From Marinilabiliaceae bacterium JC017 (GTDB taxonomy: Bacteria; Bacteroidota; Bacteroidia; Bacteroidales; Marinilabiliaceae): a stretch of DNA of 51,630 bases. Shown here one piece after another: positions 42,001-49,773 of this stretch (the stretch's first letter is position 1; every line of letters begins with the position of its first letter). The notes beneath the pieces were generated by a model. It did no database searches, was not told where the DNA came from, and worked only from the letters and a program-made list of their open reading frames with translations. Location: contig RHGE01000044.1 of assembly GCA_004296775.1 (NCBI GenBank), positions 1 through 51,630 on the forward strand, given 5' to 3'. Position numbers and translations under genes: made by a program.

Positions 42001-43623
42001 ACTGGTGAAGCGTTCACCAACGCCCACGGCATACCAGGCATCCGTCACCGAAACAACCTGCTGGCTGCAATCGCCAAACAGATCGATGGCCGCCTGAATG
42101 GAATAATTCCGCGCATCTTCAAAGTTGGATGTAGGCGTCAGATAGGCCGTTAAGTTATGGTAAGCGATGGCAGCCGCATCATCACGACCAATGGCAACCA
42201 CCTGGTAGGCATCCCCCACATCATTAACGCCCTCATCCCCTTCACACAAAAGATAAAACCAATAATTCTGAACCGATGAATTGGTGTGCACCCCGCCATG
42301 ATCACCAACACCGGTATACCAGTAATTACCCTGATAGGTATCGGGATATCCCAAGCTATTGGGATCCGCCATACTCCGAAAAGGGATGCCATTGGTACGA
42401 ACCTGTTCCCCAATCAGGTAATTGGCACTCCCGGGATTGGCATAGAAATCCACCGCCACCCCGAAGATGTCGCTGAAAGACTCGTTTAAAGCCCCCGACT
42501 CATAACTATATTGCAACGCAGCAGAAAAAGAAGTTAACCCATGGGTGATTTCATGCGCCACGATATCCAGGCTGGTAAGGGGCAGGTATCGAACCCCATC
42601 GCCATCACCATAGGTCATTTTCTCCCCATCCCAAAAGGCATTGGCATAATTATCGCCATAGTGTACATAACTCCTTAGCTCAAACCCATTATCGTCAATG
42701 GAATTACGACCATACTTCTCGTAGAAGAAATCGTAGGTGGCTTCGGTTCCAAAGTGGGCATCATTGGCGACCTTATCATCAACATTATCCCAGTAATTAT
42801 CATCATCTTCAAAATCCACCGCATAGGAATAGAAGGTCGCATTATTCAAATCATAGGTAGCAATGCCAATACCCCGGCCCGATTCCCTCAAACGAAATGC
42901 ATTATCATAGGAATCGGTGGTGATGGATTTAATGCCACTGTATAATGTTTCCGCCCTGCCAACCACATCATCATCATGGATACGACTCATCCTTTTTATG
43001 ACCTCACCATTTTCAGCAGATATAAAAACATACTCCCGTTGCAGTGGCTCCAACGAATAAATATCAAATTTATAACATAACACGGCCACACTGTCTTGCA
43101 TAACATAAACCAGGTCACCTCCCACATCATATTTCACATCCACATCCGAACGGTAAGCCTTTGACTTAATAACGCGCCTGGCCTGCACCAAGGCATCTTT
43201 CCTACCGATGGCCGGCAACACGAATTTAACCTCCTGACGAATAAGCTTACCGTTAGCACTCACCAATTGATTGCCTTTAGTATGGGTGATGAATACCATG
43301 CCTTCTACAGGAAAACCATGGAGATATAACTGATGGCGGGTATGCACACTTCCCGATTTATCAACTGATTCCTGCCGCGGCCTGAACTCGTAAGCAACAG
43401 GCAACGCCAGGTTTTGCTTCAGAAACGAGGCTTTATCCTTAGCAGAGACGCCTACAAATTGCTGGGCTTTATATTTTATAAACTCCGGGTTTTGGGTAAC
43501 AGGATTAAAATGCACCTGACTACTTCCCTTCACCAGGCTGTCTGCCTGGTAACTTACATACTTCTGAGCCAACAGCAACTCAGAAACAGCAAGTAAGACA
43601 ATGACCAGTAAAATCTGTTTCAT
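36028..43623 (-). CDS. Giant secreted M4 (thermolysin-type) metalloprotease with type IX sorting domain
   Basis: I placed the start at 43623 (MKQILLVIVLLAVSELLLAQ, a signal peptide), not the open frame from 43692; this gives 2,531 residues. An FTP/PepSY-type propeptide occupies about 25-200. The M4 catalytic domain (about 215-550) has HEITH (about 353-357), the third ligand in GALNESFSD, and HGGVHTNS for the active-site His. Then follow a GEVED-like domain, PKD domains, a CUB-like domain (DYIYIYDGTT), and a composite of about 450 residues repeated three times: a DUF4350/ThuA-like Rossmann domain, an Ig-like domain ending IxSNDP, and a choice-of-anchor D-type domain. Cadherin-like DPDDDQLVF units precede a C-terminal sorting domain (PEIYPNPVTVKFYM to the end). 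It would be exported by Sec, then T9SS, and fixed to the cell surface. Confidence 0.9.
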   Translation of the reverse strand: MKQILLVIVLLAVSELLLAQKYVSYQADSLVKGSSQVHFNPVTQNPEFIKYKAQQFVGVSAKDKASFLKQNLALPVAYEFRPRQESVDKSGSVHTRHQLYLHGFPVEGMVFITHTKGNQLVSANGKLIRQEVKFVLPAIGRKDALVQARRVIKSKAYRSDVDVKYDVGGDLVYVMQDSVAVLCYKFDIYSLEPLQREYVFISAENGEVIKRMSRIHDDDVVGRAETLYSGIKSITTDSYDNAFRLRESGRGIGIATYDLNNATFYSYAVDFEDDDNYWDNVDDKVANDAHFGTEATYDFFYEKYGRNSIDDNGFELRSYVHYGDNYANAFWDGEKMTYGDGDGVRYLPLTSLDIVAHEITHGLTSFSAALQYSYESGALNESFSDIFGVAVDFYANPGSANYLIGEQVRTNGIPFRSMADPNSLGYPDTYQGNYWYTGVGDHGGVHTNSSVQNYWFYLLCEGDEGVNDVGDAYQVVAIGRDDAAAIAYHNLTAYLTPTSNFEDARNYSIQAAIDLFGDCSQQVVSVTDAWYAVGVGERFTSSVVAGFYASQYYSCEPSASISFFNTSENASSYEWFVNEELTSEEVNPVLDFDATGNYDITLVAHGNTLCNMSDTFALAASVEITNDGRPLLPASQPATLAPGLSGIVSFLFAGIENETGGAVEGYQDYTCEFKGDVLEGKSYPLKIVTEGQLPAKVYMWLDCNNDGAFNDDNERLFLSPAGTGEFEGSVIIPASVHDVPLRLRIGADDAAFNLRAGTTQPRKGQYEDYTVYVRNNENEPVAFFDADRLTVGTGEIIRFTDKSENMPAEWSWSFEGGMPASSDIQHPEVSYNQTGVYDVRLIAVNEYGSDTLIKADYITVSNEYMLDSSQVSNRLSGTLYDSGGPTGNYSNRDDYTFLIEPVCASSVDVTFELIATESCCDYIYIYDGTTVNDPLLGTLRGTMATTSFTANSGTALIHFYSDASVTQAGFKITWESEIGTGGAAVDAVFEVEEENPALNVPVQFINLTENALDRWVWQFGDGHYSTQKSPEHAYGQSGNHTVWMKAFGCHNQDSLSHDILVQEAPLLDVLVDTLLFELSATEELDYMIPVGNQGLGDLAYAMQVENKIASLTGVAAEPGILPNQVFQPEGDQLVGYFKGECINDGEALAYDYARVISFGGDYRGLNFLFLSYKYTVLEAELQARGANVFNAADVYDVALLDTMDIVMLDDRYVLYPNNIESLRLWCEAGGKIILQGDSNFDTFNSLLSGTAIRYQNSQLSEGLTSRIYEESATYGLKSYYIGNAVASLTIDNEENYLIDDVAGMHYAALAKYGEGSMLVLTNEAFDNYHFGLEGHSVLFNNFIDYSASWSPDAWLRVDETPGTIPPGSNAEVLLTVDAINRIAGTYVADVVIQSNDSGSVETVLPVKLLVTGVPDINVTIDSLWFEKVFVGEADSLEVTVWNEGTDVLEFTSVVASNADIITVAESNTILPRSRQSFLVRFVPTQSRQYRETLTFNSNDPDEPAFVLQVVGNAVVSPVIAANPVTLSADLYTSEHVHDDLVISNVQGGSELMFSEISVDNFESLPGNGANYDTINVSLTGLEVVFVDQYYSSLYSYMLQQGATVRRTNLNDPAVMQSDIVIISDATNLSSNQVGMLRSMVESGKALWMDIDAFTNYHNQLLAGTGIQFVQANPGGAMAMTQLADHQTTRNISNYQVVESNTSLNVAGEMATPVITKNNGDTYAAVAQLGAGRILAVSDGSLESPYAVGHFQLFRNSIRWLGPKNNWVWLNQFPTDTIEAGATQHLHFMLDANGLGSGEYNCEISIITNDPETPELRIPVQLNVTGTGVPEVFNDMLDFETAYVGYPKLDSMKVLNNGTEDLVISGVTFDDSRFSSSFTSMVIQPREVRSIPVEFTGTEVGVVSAGMVLHTNSEVREVMDVVLSANVLLAPVAAVDPSQMSVTLHAHQSRNLPLTISNPDGGSSLSYELQVVNSDEGEDSMDSMPLQTVLDSLNGRYQEITDLIPARYDFTEGVVGNSIIDGGFDMYDEGNLLSTNLMTGSFLSYSDNTVISNAALGTNGQYFTRKVPGLFVLVADINSIESFLIEGDLGADGHGLADGTVLQVENGTHLYSGFVKRVYNADDPSVNHLIIVESQLGITHGYGSSTNSDDHTISGLSSSGRLYYLLFSSQGGGYVNDEVMRSVMSRFITILNDEKLEWVSVSAAEGMVETDQADEIDVVFDPSGMGVGTYDAYLHVLSNDPENDTVTVGLELNVIENQPPVIVQPIGDRITHITSSDSIGLNQYFSDPDDDQLVFTVEASDETIVFPTVSTGGFLYFNAAAIGVSNITVTATDNIHPAIQQSFSVQVRDNNIPLVIQSIQDQEVDIADLPLVFRYSDYFSDPDEDVMVFDAAVAQSQLVSLEKGEQLVQITPAAPGTTIVTLSATDEKSPAVSLEFMLTITGVADRLDAASRDGKPEIYPNPVTVKFYMSKGSNEMIEKVSVYSIDGVLVKAFSGDVGGASGYNIAELSSGVYLVVVNTSTREYTYRLMIGD

Positions 43624-44227
43624 CCGACTTGATATTAAGAGTATGAAAACAATAATGATATAACTAATGATGTCCCTTCCCTTTCCATCCAATATCTTTA
43701 TTTAGATGGCCTTACCATCTCCTTTTTGACCAACCATATATATTAATAGGCCAACCGTGCAACTTTCTGCAAAACAGAAATACCAATACAACTACCGAAA
43801 TAAGCTAAACATCAGAAAGACCATCATGAATAAACCAGACACTGACGGCCGTAATCATATAATGGAACAAATAAAACGGATGTAAAGCAATGTAATGTCG
43901 ATTAACTAATCTAACGATCCATTACTAATGACAACTCCAAGAGATCCACACATCCATTGAGAGGTATCAAAACTTAATGAAAGTATTTATTTGATGCACC
44001 TTCACAGATGTAAAAAAAGCTATGGTGGCATATCGATAATACCCGTGTATTTTATACCTTTTACCTCTGTTTATAATCAAACAAGAGACTTATAGATAAG
44101 AGATAATAAACTGCATATACAGAATCACAGAAATCTTTATTTTTATCATACTCCTATGTGTAAATTGAATTTGCATAGATGTTTCATCTTGATACTTGAT
44201 TCTCAAATCTGAGTACATTTAAAAAAA
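43624..44227. other. Gene-free region upstream of the protease gene
   Basis: About 600 bases without a recognisable gene; AT-rich, no strong repeat. The protease promoter should be on the minus strand within it. I see no certain -7/-33 pair. Confidence 0.35.
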
Positions 44228-44380
44228 TTGCCACCTGGCAAAAAACAACCTAACACCAGTCACTGTGCACTATATAGAAATTATTTCATAGGAGGTGATG
44301 ACACAGTATATACCAAAGGGAATGAAATACTAAAAGAACCTCGCACAAACAAATTTGAACACTTACTAATTGTAGAGTAG
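44228..44380 (+). CDS. Doubtful 50-aa ORF before an orphan terminator
   Basis: A TTG-started frame encodes 50 residues ending KEPRTNKFEHLLIVE, and the stop lies 22 bases before a strong plus-strand terminator. There is no ATG in frame. A sequence AGGAGGTGATG (44291-44301) resembling a Shine-Dalgarno element lies inside it, followed by a different 11-codon frame. No family recognised. The terminator shows that something is transcribed here; a non-coding RNA is equally possible. Confidence 0.2.
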   Translation: MPPGKKQPNTSHCALYRNYFIGGDDTVYTKGNEILKEPRTNKFEHLLIVE

Positions 44381-44402
44381 CGCTCTATAATTGAATCAAT
44401 AT

Positions 44403-44438
44403 AAGGCCGGATAATACAAACCATCCGGTCTTTTTTTT
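44403..44438 (+). terminator. Orphan intrinsic terminator
   Basis: AAGGCCGGAT (44403-44412) pairs with ATCCGGTCTT (44423-44432) using one G-U wobble valid on the plus strand, and eight T follow. No clear gene precedes it, so it marks a small RNA or micro-ORF transcript from about 44200. Confidence 0.75.
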
Positions 44439-44552
44439 GCTTAAAACCTTATTGACAAAAAACGCACAAATAGTTTTCTGAATAAAGTTAACTACCAGGT
44501 AAACGTACCTTTGACAGGCAGGTGTTCGCAAGGTTGACTGCTAATTCTTCGC

Positions 44553-44607
44553 GACGCTGACAGGTCAGAAACCAGCAACCTGGCAGCGTCCGAAGGACCT
44601 GATAGCG
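44553..44607. repeat. REP-type hairpin pair upstream of the RAYT gene
   Basis: GACGCTGACAGGT (44553-44565) pairs with ACCTGGCAGCGTC (44578-44590), one mismatch. CGAAGG then leads into ACCTGATAGCG (44597-44607), the inverted form of the second motif CGCTATCAGGT. A single motif CGCTATCAGGT follows at 44710-44720 next to a diverged CGCTGACCAG (44691-44700). Confidence 0.8.
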
Positions 44608-44807
44608 TTAATCTCCCAAGCAATCAAAACCACCCTGCACTCATTTCTCCTGGTAAAACAAAAAACAAACCCAATAGCAATCCGTCCCAACGCTGACCAG
44701 AGCTAAGCCCGCTATCAGGTCACAGAATCCCAATATTCCAATTGATCTTTATTACCCAAATGATTAATTTAAATCTCCGCAAACTAAAAGAACTCAATTA
44801 AAAGAAA

Positions 44808-45485
44808 ATGAAACCTACAGAAGCGCTTGAATTTGGAAAGTATTACCACATTTACAACCGTGGAATAAATAGCACTCACCTATTTGACAATGAAGCTGAC
44901 TATAAACACTTTTTGAAGCTGTTTGAACGATATATTGATCCAATAGCAGAAATATATGCATGGGTGTTAATGCCCAATCATTTTCATGCATTAATAAGAA
45001 TGAGAGATAATATATGCTATAAATACACAAATACTGACGAATCAATCAAACCAACCAGATTCGAAGAGATCAAATGGGAAACCATTAAACTACCATCTAA
45101 CAACAACAGACATCGTAAACTAAAAATCCCCCAACCTTATCGGCATTTCTCACATTTATTCAATGCCTACACTAAATACTATAATAATAGGAACAATCGA
45201 CATGGTGGTCTCTTTGAGCGTTCTGTTAAGCATAAACTGATAAAACATGAGGCCTACTTGAAAAACCTGGTCCTCTATATCCATCATAATCCCGTCCATC
45301 ATGGTTTTTGTAGTCACCCTATTGAATATGGCTGGAGCAGCTATTTAACCTTTCTCAGTTCCAAAACAACCAAACTAAAACGCAACGATGTCCTGGAATG
45401 GTTTAACAACAACACAAATTTTAAGTGTTCACATGATAATCCCATGACATCAAAAGACATCGATTCTTGGCTGGATATCAATTAA
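44808..45485 (+). CDS. REP-associated tyrosine transposase (RAYT, Y1 HUH family)
   Basis: The 225-residue protein opens with EFGKYYHIYNRGIN (about 8-21), the standard start of the family. The HUH motif is MPNHFHALI (about 60-68, His-Phe-His). The catalytic Tyr is probably in FNAYTKYYNNRNNRHGGLFE (about 118-137). The tail LVLYIHHNPVHHGFCSHPIEYGWSSY (quoted in part: LVLYIHHNPVHHGF) is typical. RAYTs nick single-stranded REP hairpins and are thought to spread them. Here REP hairpins lie on both sides (44553-44607, 44691-44722, 45491-45543, 45641-45673), so the gene appears intact and paired with its own repeats. Most family members are single-copy, domesticated genes. Confidence 0.92.
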   Translation: MKPTEALEFGKYYHIYNRGINSTHLFDNEADYKHFLKLFERYIDPIAEIYAWVLMPNHFHALIRMRDNICYKYTNTDESIKPTRFEEIKWETIKLPSNNNRHRKLKIPQPYRHFSHLFNAYTKYYNNRNNRHGGLFERSVKHKLIKHEAYLKNLVLYIHHNPVHHGFCSHPIEYGWSSYLTFLSSKTTKLKRNDVLEWFNNNTNFKCSHDNPMTSKDIDSWLDIN

Positions 45486-45490
45486 CATCC

Positions 45491-45673
45491 CGCTATCAGG
45501 TCAAAAACCAGCAACCTGGCAGCGTCCGAAGGACCTGATAGCGTTAACAACCCCCACAACCCCACGTTGGTGCGGATTTGCAAGCCGTGTCCCATAAATC
45601 CTTTCGCGTGACAACAAGACCAATTATGCTAATTCTTCACGACGCTGACAGGTGCTTCGCACGCTATCAGGTC
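45491..45673. repeat. REP-type hairpins downstream of the RAYT gene
   Basis: CGCTATCAGGTC (45491-45502) pairs with GGACCTGATAGCG (about 45531-45543), enclosing ACCTGGCAGCGTC as on the upstream side. GACGCTGACAGGT (45641-45653) and ACGCTATCAGGTC (45661-45673) form a second pair in direct orientation, preceded by TGCTAATTCTTC as at 44540. Between them (45555-45592) is TTGGTGCGGATTTGCAAGCC, a separate short interspersed motif; 45740-45800 holds degenerate TAACTG-TAACTGTT units. Confidence 0.8.
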
Positions 45674-45837
45674 AAAAAAACAACGAAACAATCACCCCCA
45701 TTCAGTGTCTTACTACCAAAATCTAAATACTATTTTTTTGACACTGCTAACTATTCACTGTTAATTGTTAACTGATAACTGTTCACTGATAACAGAACCC
45801 AGAACGCATAACTTAAAACCCAGAACCTAAAAAAAAC

Positions 45838-47127
45838 ATGAAAACAACCATCTTCTGGCTCCGCCGCGACTTACGATTAGAAGACAACACCGCCCTGAAC
45901 CAAGCCCTGCAGTCAGGCAAGCCTGTGTTACCCCTCTTCATCTTCGACGAACACATCCTCCAGGAACTACCCGCCAATGATGCCAGGGTAAACTTCATCC
46001 ACCACATCCTGAAAAACCTTCAACACCAATTGCAACAAAAAGGCAGTTCCCTCCTCTGCCTCAAAGGCCAACCCCTTAACATATGGACACAACTCATCTC
46101 CCGCTACACCATTTCCCACGTCTATGTCAACAAAGATTACGAGCCCTACGCCAAGCAGCGCGACCATGAAGTCGAAACCCTCCTTCGCCGCCATGGCATC
46201 CGTTACCATGCCTGTAAAGACCAGGTCATCTTCGAAGAAAACGAAATCCTGAAAAGCGATGCAACCCCCTACACCGTATTCACCCCCTATAAAAAACGCT
46301 GGCTGCAACACTTCAATCCCGCCATGGCCCAGCCCGTCACCATCAAAGCAACCAACCAGCTCCTACAGGCCAACCATCCCTTTCCCTCCCTTGCTGATAT
46401 CGGCTTCACCCCCTCCGCCATCAAGGTGAAAAACTACGATCTCTCCCAACTCGACAGCTACGCCGCCACCCGTAATTATCCCGGACTCGACACCACCAGT
46501 TACCTCAGTCCCCATCTCCACTTTGGCACCATCAGCATCCGACAAGTCATGACCCAATTGCAACCCCATCACCATACCTTCCTGGGCGAACTCATCTGGC
46601 GCGAATTCTTCATGCAAATCCTCCACCACTTTCCCCACGTGATCACCCATAACTTCAAACCTGCCTATAACGGCATCCAGTGGCGCAACAACGAACAAGA
46701 ATTCCGGCGCTGGTGCCAGGGCCAAACCGGTTATCCCCTGGTCGATGCCGGCATGCACCAACTCAACCAAACCGGCTACATGCACAACCGCGTTCGCATG
46801 GTTACCGCCAGCTTCCTGTGCAAACATTTGCTCATCAACTGGCAGTGGGGCGAAGCCTATTTCGCCCAAAAACTGCTCGACTACGAACTATCATCCAACA
46901 ACGGCAATTGGCAATGGGCCGCTGGCACAGGCTGCGATGCCGCCCCCTACTTCAGAATATTCAATCCCACCCAACAACTCAAGAAATTCGACAAAGAACT
47001 CACTTATGTGAAAAAATGGGTACCTACATACGGCACCCCACACTACCCCGCCCCCATGGTCCAACACACATTTGCCCGCACCAGGGCCCTGGAAACCTAC
47101 AAAAAAGGATTACACAACTTTTCATGA
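45838..47127 (+). CDS. Deoxyribodipyrimidine photolyase (cryptochrome/photolyase family)
   Basis: The 429-residue protein repairs UV-induced pyrimidine dimers using blue light and FADH-. The N-terminal antenna domain starts TIFWLRRDLRLEDNTALNQA (about 3-22). The FAD-binding helical domain contains FLGELIWREFFMQILHHFP (about 242-260), QTGYPLVDAGMHQLNQTGYM (about 300-319), HNRVRM and NNGNWQWAAGTGCDAAPYFR (about 357-376). The last motif has the Asn/Trp contacts of class I CPD photolyases. Length is slightly below the usual 450-480. It is the start of a block with high pyrimidine content on the coding strand. A light-sensing MerR-type regulator is encoded 16 kb away. Confidence 0.93.
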   Translation: MKTTIFWLRRDLRLEDNTALNQALQSGKPVLPLFIFDEHILQELPANDARVNFIHHILKNLQHQLQQKGSSLLCLKGQPLNIWTQLISRYTISHVYVNKDYEPYAKQRDHEVETLLRRHGIRYHACKDQVIFEENEILKSDATPYTVFTPYKKRWLQHFNPAMAQPVTIKATNQLLQANHPFPSLADIGFTPSAIKVKNYDLSQLDSYAATRNYPGLDTTSYLSPHLHFGTISIRQVMTQLQPHHHTFLGELIWREFFMQILHHFPHVITHNFKPAYNGIQWRNNEQEFRRWCQGQTGYPLVDAGMHQLNQTGYMHNRVRMVTASFLCKHLLINWQWGEAYFAQKLLDYELSSNNGNWQWAAGTGCDAAPYFRIFNPTQQLKKFDKELTYVKKWVPTYGTPHYPAPMVQHTFARTRALETYKKGLHNFS

Positions 47128-47357
47128 TAATGATTTGGCGTCCCCCTTCGCCTCGGGCTCAGGGCCGGGCTTTCCACTTCTACTCCTCGCCCCGCCACAC
47201 AAATTCAACCCATGCTGTGGGGTATCCGTTACAATCCCTGGCCGGATAAAAATTCACTATCCCACAACTCTTTACCGCCAAATAATTACTACCTTTCATC
47301 AACCAAAACCAATTCACAAAGACCCAAATTATATTAACCATCCTAAAAACACATTCC
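47128..47357. repeat. Intergenic block resembling a Bacteroidota repeat
   Basis: GGCGTCCCCCTTCGCCTCGG and the following GGGCCGGGCTTTCC-CTTCTACTCCTC segment resemble an intergenic repeat I recall from other Bacteroidota genomes, GC-rich in its first half. No second copy is in this window. No gene and no terminator hairpin of quality was seen. Confidence 0.35.
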
Positions 47358-48773
47358 ATGCACCCGGTAGATATCTCCATATTCATTCTTTACCTCATCG
47401 CCATGCTAAGCATTGGCGTCTACTTCCTGCGAAAAAATAAAACCACCGACGACTATTTCGTTGGAGGCAGACAAATGAATAGTCTGCACATTGGCCTGTC
47501 GGTAGTCGCAACCGACGTAGGAGGAGGTTTTTCCATCGGGCTCGGCGGACTGGGATTTACCATGGGACTGTCAGGCAGCTGGCTACTGTTCACCGGCCTC
47601 ATTGGCGCCTGGCTCAGTGGCGTATTCCTTATTCCAAAAGTCTACACCTATGCCAGCAAGAAAGGCTTTCTCACCTTCCCCCAATTCCTGGAAGCCATAT
47701 TCGACAAACGCGTCGCCTTCTTTGCAGGCATCATATCCGCCATTGGTTATTTGGGCTTCACCAGCTCCCAAATACTCGCCGGGGCCAAACTCGCCGCAGC
47801 CACCTTTAATGACCTGCCAATGGAGATGGCCCTTATCATCATGGGGGCCATCGCCATCATCTACACCGCACTGGGAGGCCTGAAAGCCGTTATCTACACC
47901 GACACCATCCAATGGCTGATTCTAATGGCCGGACTGATATTTATCGCCTTACCTTTTTCCTACTACACCCTTGGTGGCTTTGACGCCATCAAAACAAGCC
48001 TTAACACTGATTTTCTATCCTTAAATAATATATCGTGGCAACAATTAGTCAACTGGATGTTTACCATTATTCCCATCTGGTTTATTGGCATGACACTGTA
48101 CCAAAGAATATATGCAGCCAAAGACAAAGATACCGCTCAAAAAGGATGGTTTATTGCCGGCCTGTTTGAATACCCCATCATGGCATTCATCGGCGTATTA
48201 TTGGGCATGCTAGCCAAGGTAGCCATAGACAATGGCACCATCACCGGTTACGATGCTAACCTCTTGGATGCTGAAATGGGACTCCCCATTCTTTTAAAAA
48301 CCATCCTGCCAGTCGGTTTTTTAGGCATTGTGTTATCGGCCTATTTTTCAGCCATCATGTCCACCGCCGACAGTTGTTTAATGGCCTCATCCGGCAACAT
48401 ATTAACCGATGTATTAAATAAACACGAAACCAAACACAGCTTACTATACTCCCAGATCCTTACCTTTATTGTTGGACTGCTGGCCCTGTTCCTGGCCCTT
48501 AAAATGACAAATGTTCTGGAGCTAATGCTCCTCTCCTATTCATTCATGGTTTCAGGTTTAATCGTTCCGGTATTAGCTGCCTTGTTTACCCAAAAAACCG
48601 CCCCTTCAGCAGCACTAACCTCTATGTTCGTGGGAGGTACAACAACCCTGACCCTTAAACTAATGAATTATCCTATCCCATTGGGGCTGGACGCCAACAT
48701 CATTGGCATAACGGCTTCGGCCATGGCTTACATTACTACCATTATAGCAGTAAAAAGATTCACCAACAGTTAA
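47358..48773 (+). CDS. Sodium:solute symporter (SSS family)
   Basis: The 471-residue inner-membrane protein has about thirteen helices. The first is followed by FLRKNKTTDDYFVGGRQMNS (about 23-42), the SSS signature, and VVATDVGGGFSIGLGGLGF (about 51-69) lies in helix 2. ALGGLKAVIYTDTIQWLIL (about 172-190) is the central family motif, a GGxxAVxxTDxxQ pattern. ILSADSC-like IMSTADSCLMASSGN (about 333-347) is the second Na+-site helix. Substrate is not evident; proline, pantothenate and sugars are all possible. Confidence 0.92.
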   Translation: MHPVDISIFILYLIAMLSIGVYFLRKNKTTDDYFVGGRQMNSLHIGLSVVATDVGGGFSIGLGGLGFTMGLSGSWLLFTGLIGAWLSGVFLIPKVYTYASKKGFLTFPQFLEAIFDKRVAFFAGIISAIGYLGFTSSQILAGAKLAAATFNDLPMEMALIIMGAIAIIYTALGGLKAVIYTDTIQWLILMAGLIFIALPFSYYTLGGFDAIKTSLNTDFLSLNNISWQQLVNWMFTIIPIWFIGMTLYQRIYAAKDKDTAQKGWFIAGLFEYPIMAFIGVLLGMLAKVAIDNGTITGYDANLLDAEMGLPILLKTILPVGFLGIVLSAYFSAIMSTADSCLMASSGNILTDVLNKHETKHSLLYSQILTFIVGLLALFLALKMTNVLELMLLSYSFMVSGLIVPVLAALFTQKTAPSAALTSMFVGGTTTLTLKLMNYPIPLGLDANIIGITASAMAYITTIIAVKRFTNS

Positions 48774-48855
48774 GCGCTTCAAACACTACCTCAAGCTTAA
48801 TCTTATTTACTATTTTTGACAGGTAATTCCTCAGAACTACTTAACACAATCCTAC

Positions 48856-49425
48856 ATGACAACTCAAAACAAAGCACCATTAACATTCAACATTACCGAC
48901 AACATCTTGCTTAAACAGATTGAAATAACCGATGCACCAGACCTTTTTAACACCATTGACACCCAACGGGATTACCTGGGTAAGTGGTTGCCTTTTGTAG
49001 ATTTTACCAAAGAGGTATCAGATACAGAAAGCTTCATCCGGTCAATCATTGAAACGGCCCCTGAAAGCAGAGAGTATATCTTCGTCATTCATTGCAACCA
49101 TGAATTCGCCGGCTTAATTGGCTTTAAAGACACAGACCGTTTAAACCGCAAGACAGAAATAGGGTATTGGCTCGCTGAAAGCTTTCAGAAGAAAGGCATC
49201 ATCACCCGATCGGTAGAAAAACTATGCGCATTTGCCTTTGACGAGCTGGACATGAACCGCATTCAAATAAAATGCGCCGTTGGGAACACTCCCAGCAAGA
49301 AAGTTCCCCAAAGATTAAGCTTTACCTTTGAAGGCATTGAGCGGGATGGCGAGTTGTTATCCGATGGAAAGTTCACCGACCTGGAAATATATAGTAAATT
49401 AGCCGCGGAAGGCACAAACAGCTGA
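48856..49425 (+). CDS. RimJ/RimL-type GNAT acetyltransferase
   Basis: The 189-residue protein has a GNAT fold of the RimJ/RimL branch: LGKWLPFVDFTKEVSDTESF (about 36-55), FAGLIGFKDTDRLNRKTEIGY (quoted in part: GLIGFKDTDRLNRKTEIG, about 87-104), acetyl-CoA loop QKKGIITR (about 111-118) and MNRIQIKCAVGNTPSKKVPQ (about 134-153). The typical NxxS helper motif appears as NTPSKKV. RimJ/L-type enzymes acetylate N termini of ribosomal proteins or small molecules; substrate unknown. It follows the symporter by 82 bases on the same strand. Confidence 0.88.
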   Translation: MTTQNKAPLTFNITDNILLKQIEITDAPDLFNTIDTQRDYLGKWLPFVDFTKEVSDTESFIRSIIETAPESREYIFVIHCNHEFAGLIGFKDTDRLNRKTEIGYWLAESFQKKGIITRSVEKLCAFAFDELDMNRIQIKCAVGNTPSKKVPQRLSFTFEGIERDGELLSDGKFTDLEIYSKLAAEGTNS

Positions 49426-49694
49426 TAGAATTCCCACTACCATTCCAACAAATACAACCCTCCAGGTAATCTAACACCCAGAGGGTTTCTCTTTTCCACC
49501 CGGTAGCGACTCTACATTCCTCTACCCATAACCCCCAGCAACGCCTATAACAGCCACCAACACGCCTGCAATTACAGGCACTGTGGGTGCAAGTAAAAAA
49601 TCCACCAACCCCTCCATTTAACTTCCCCAAATAGCAGGATTAATTTACAATTCATTGCCGAAAGAATGTCTTTTGTTGTTTTTTAATACCTATT
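49426..49694. other. Gene-free intergenic region before asnB
   Basis: No gene. It contains a CCCAGAGGGTTTCTC stretch and pyrimidine-rich DNA. A minus-strand frame at 49373-49630 lacks any family feature and is Cys/Gly-rich by composition. Confidence 0.35.
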
Positions 49695-49725
49695 ATTGTT
49701 TTGTTGTGATGATTTATTAGTTTTG
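49695..49725 (+). promoter_or_regulatory. Probable promoter of asnB
   Basis: -7 element TAGTTTTG (49718-49725) matches TAnnTTTG. The -33 element is weaker: ATTG at 49695-49698, 19 bases upstream. The leader would be about 40 bases. Confidence 0.5.
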
Positions 49726-49773
49726 TACCCACATTAATTACAATTAACTCTCCATTACTAAATTTTACTTACT

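Noticed and set aside
44291-44301. AGGAGGTGATG as the 3' end of a 16S rRNA gene or a strong ribosome binding site
   Set aside because: The surrounding sequence is not rRNA, strand and context do not fit, and the frame it would serve is only 11 codons.
46363-46869. Long minus-strand frames antisense to the photolyase (45967-46311, 46363-46869)
   Set aside because: Produced by the biased third-position composition of the photolyase gene; no motif or start context.
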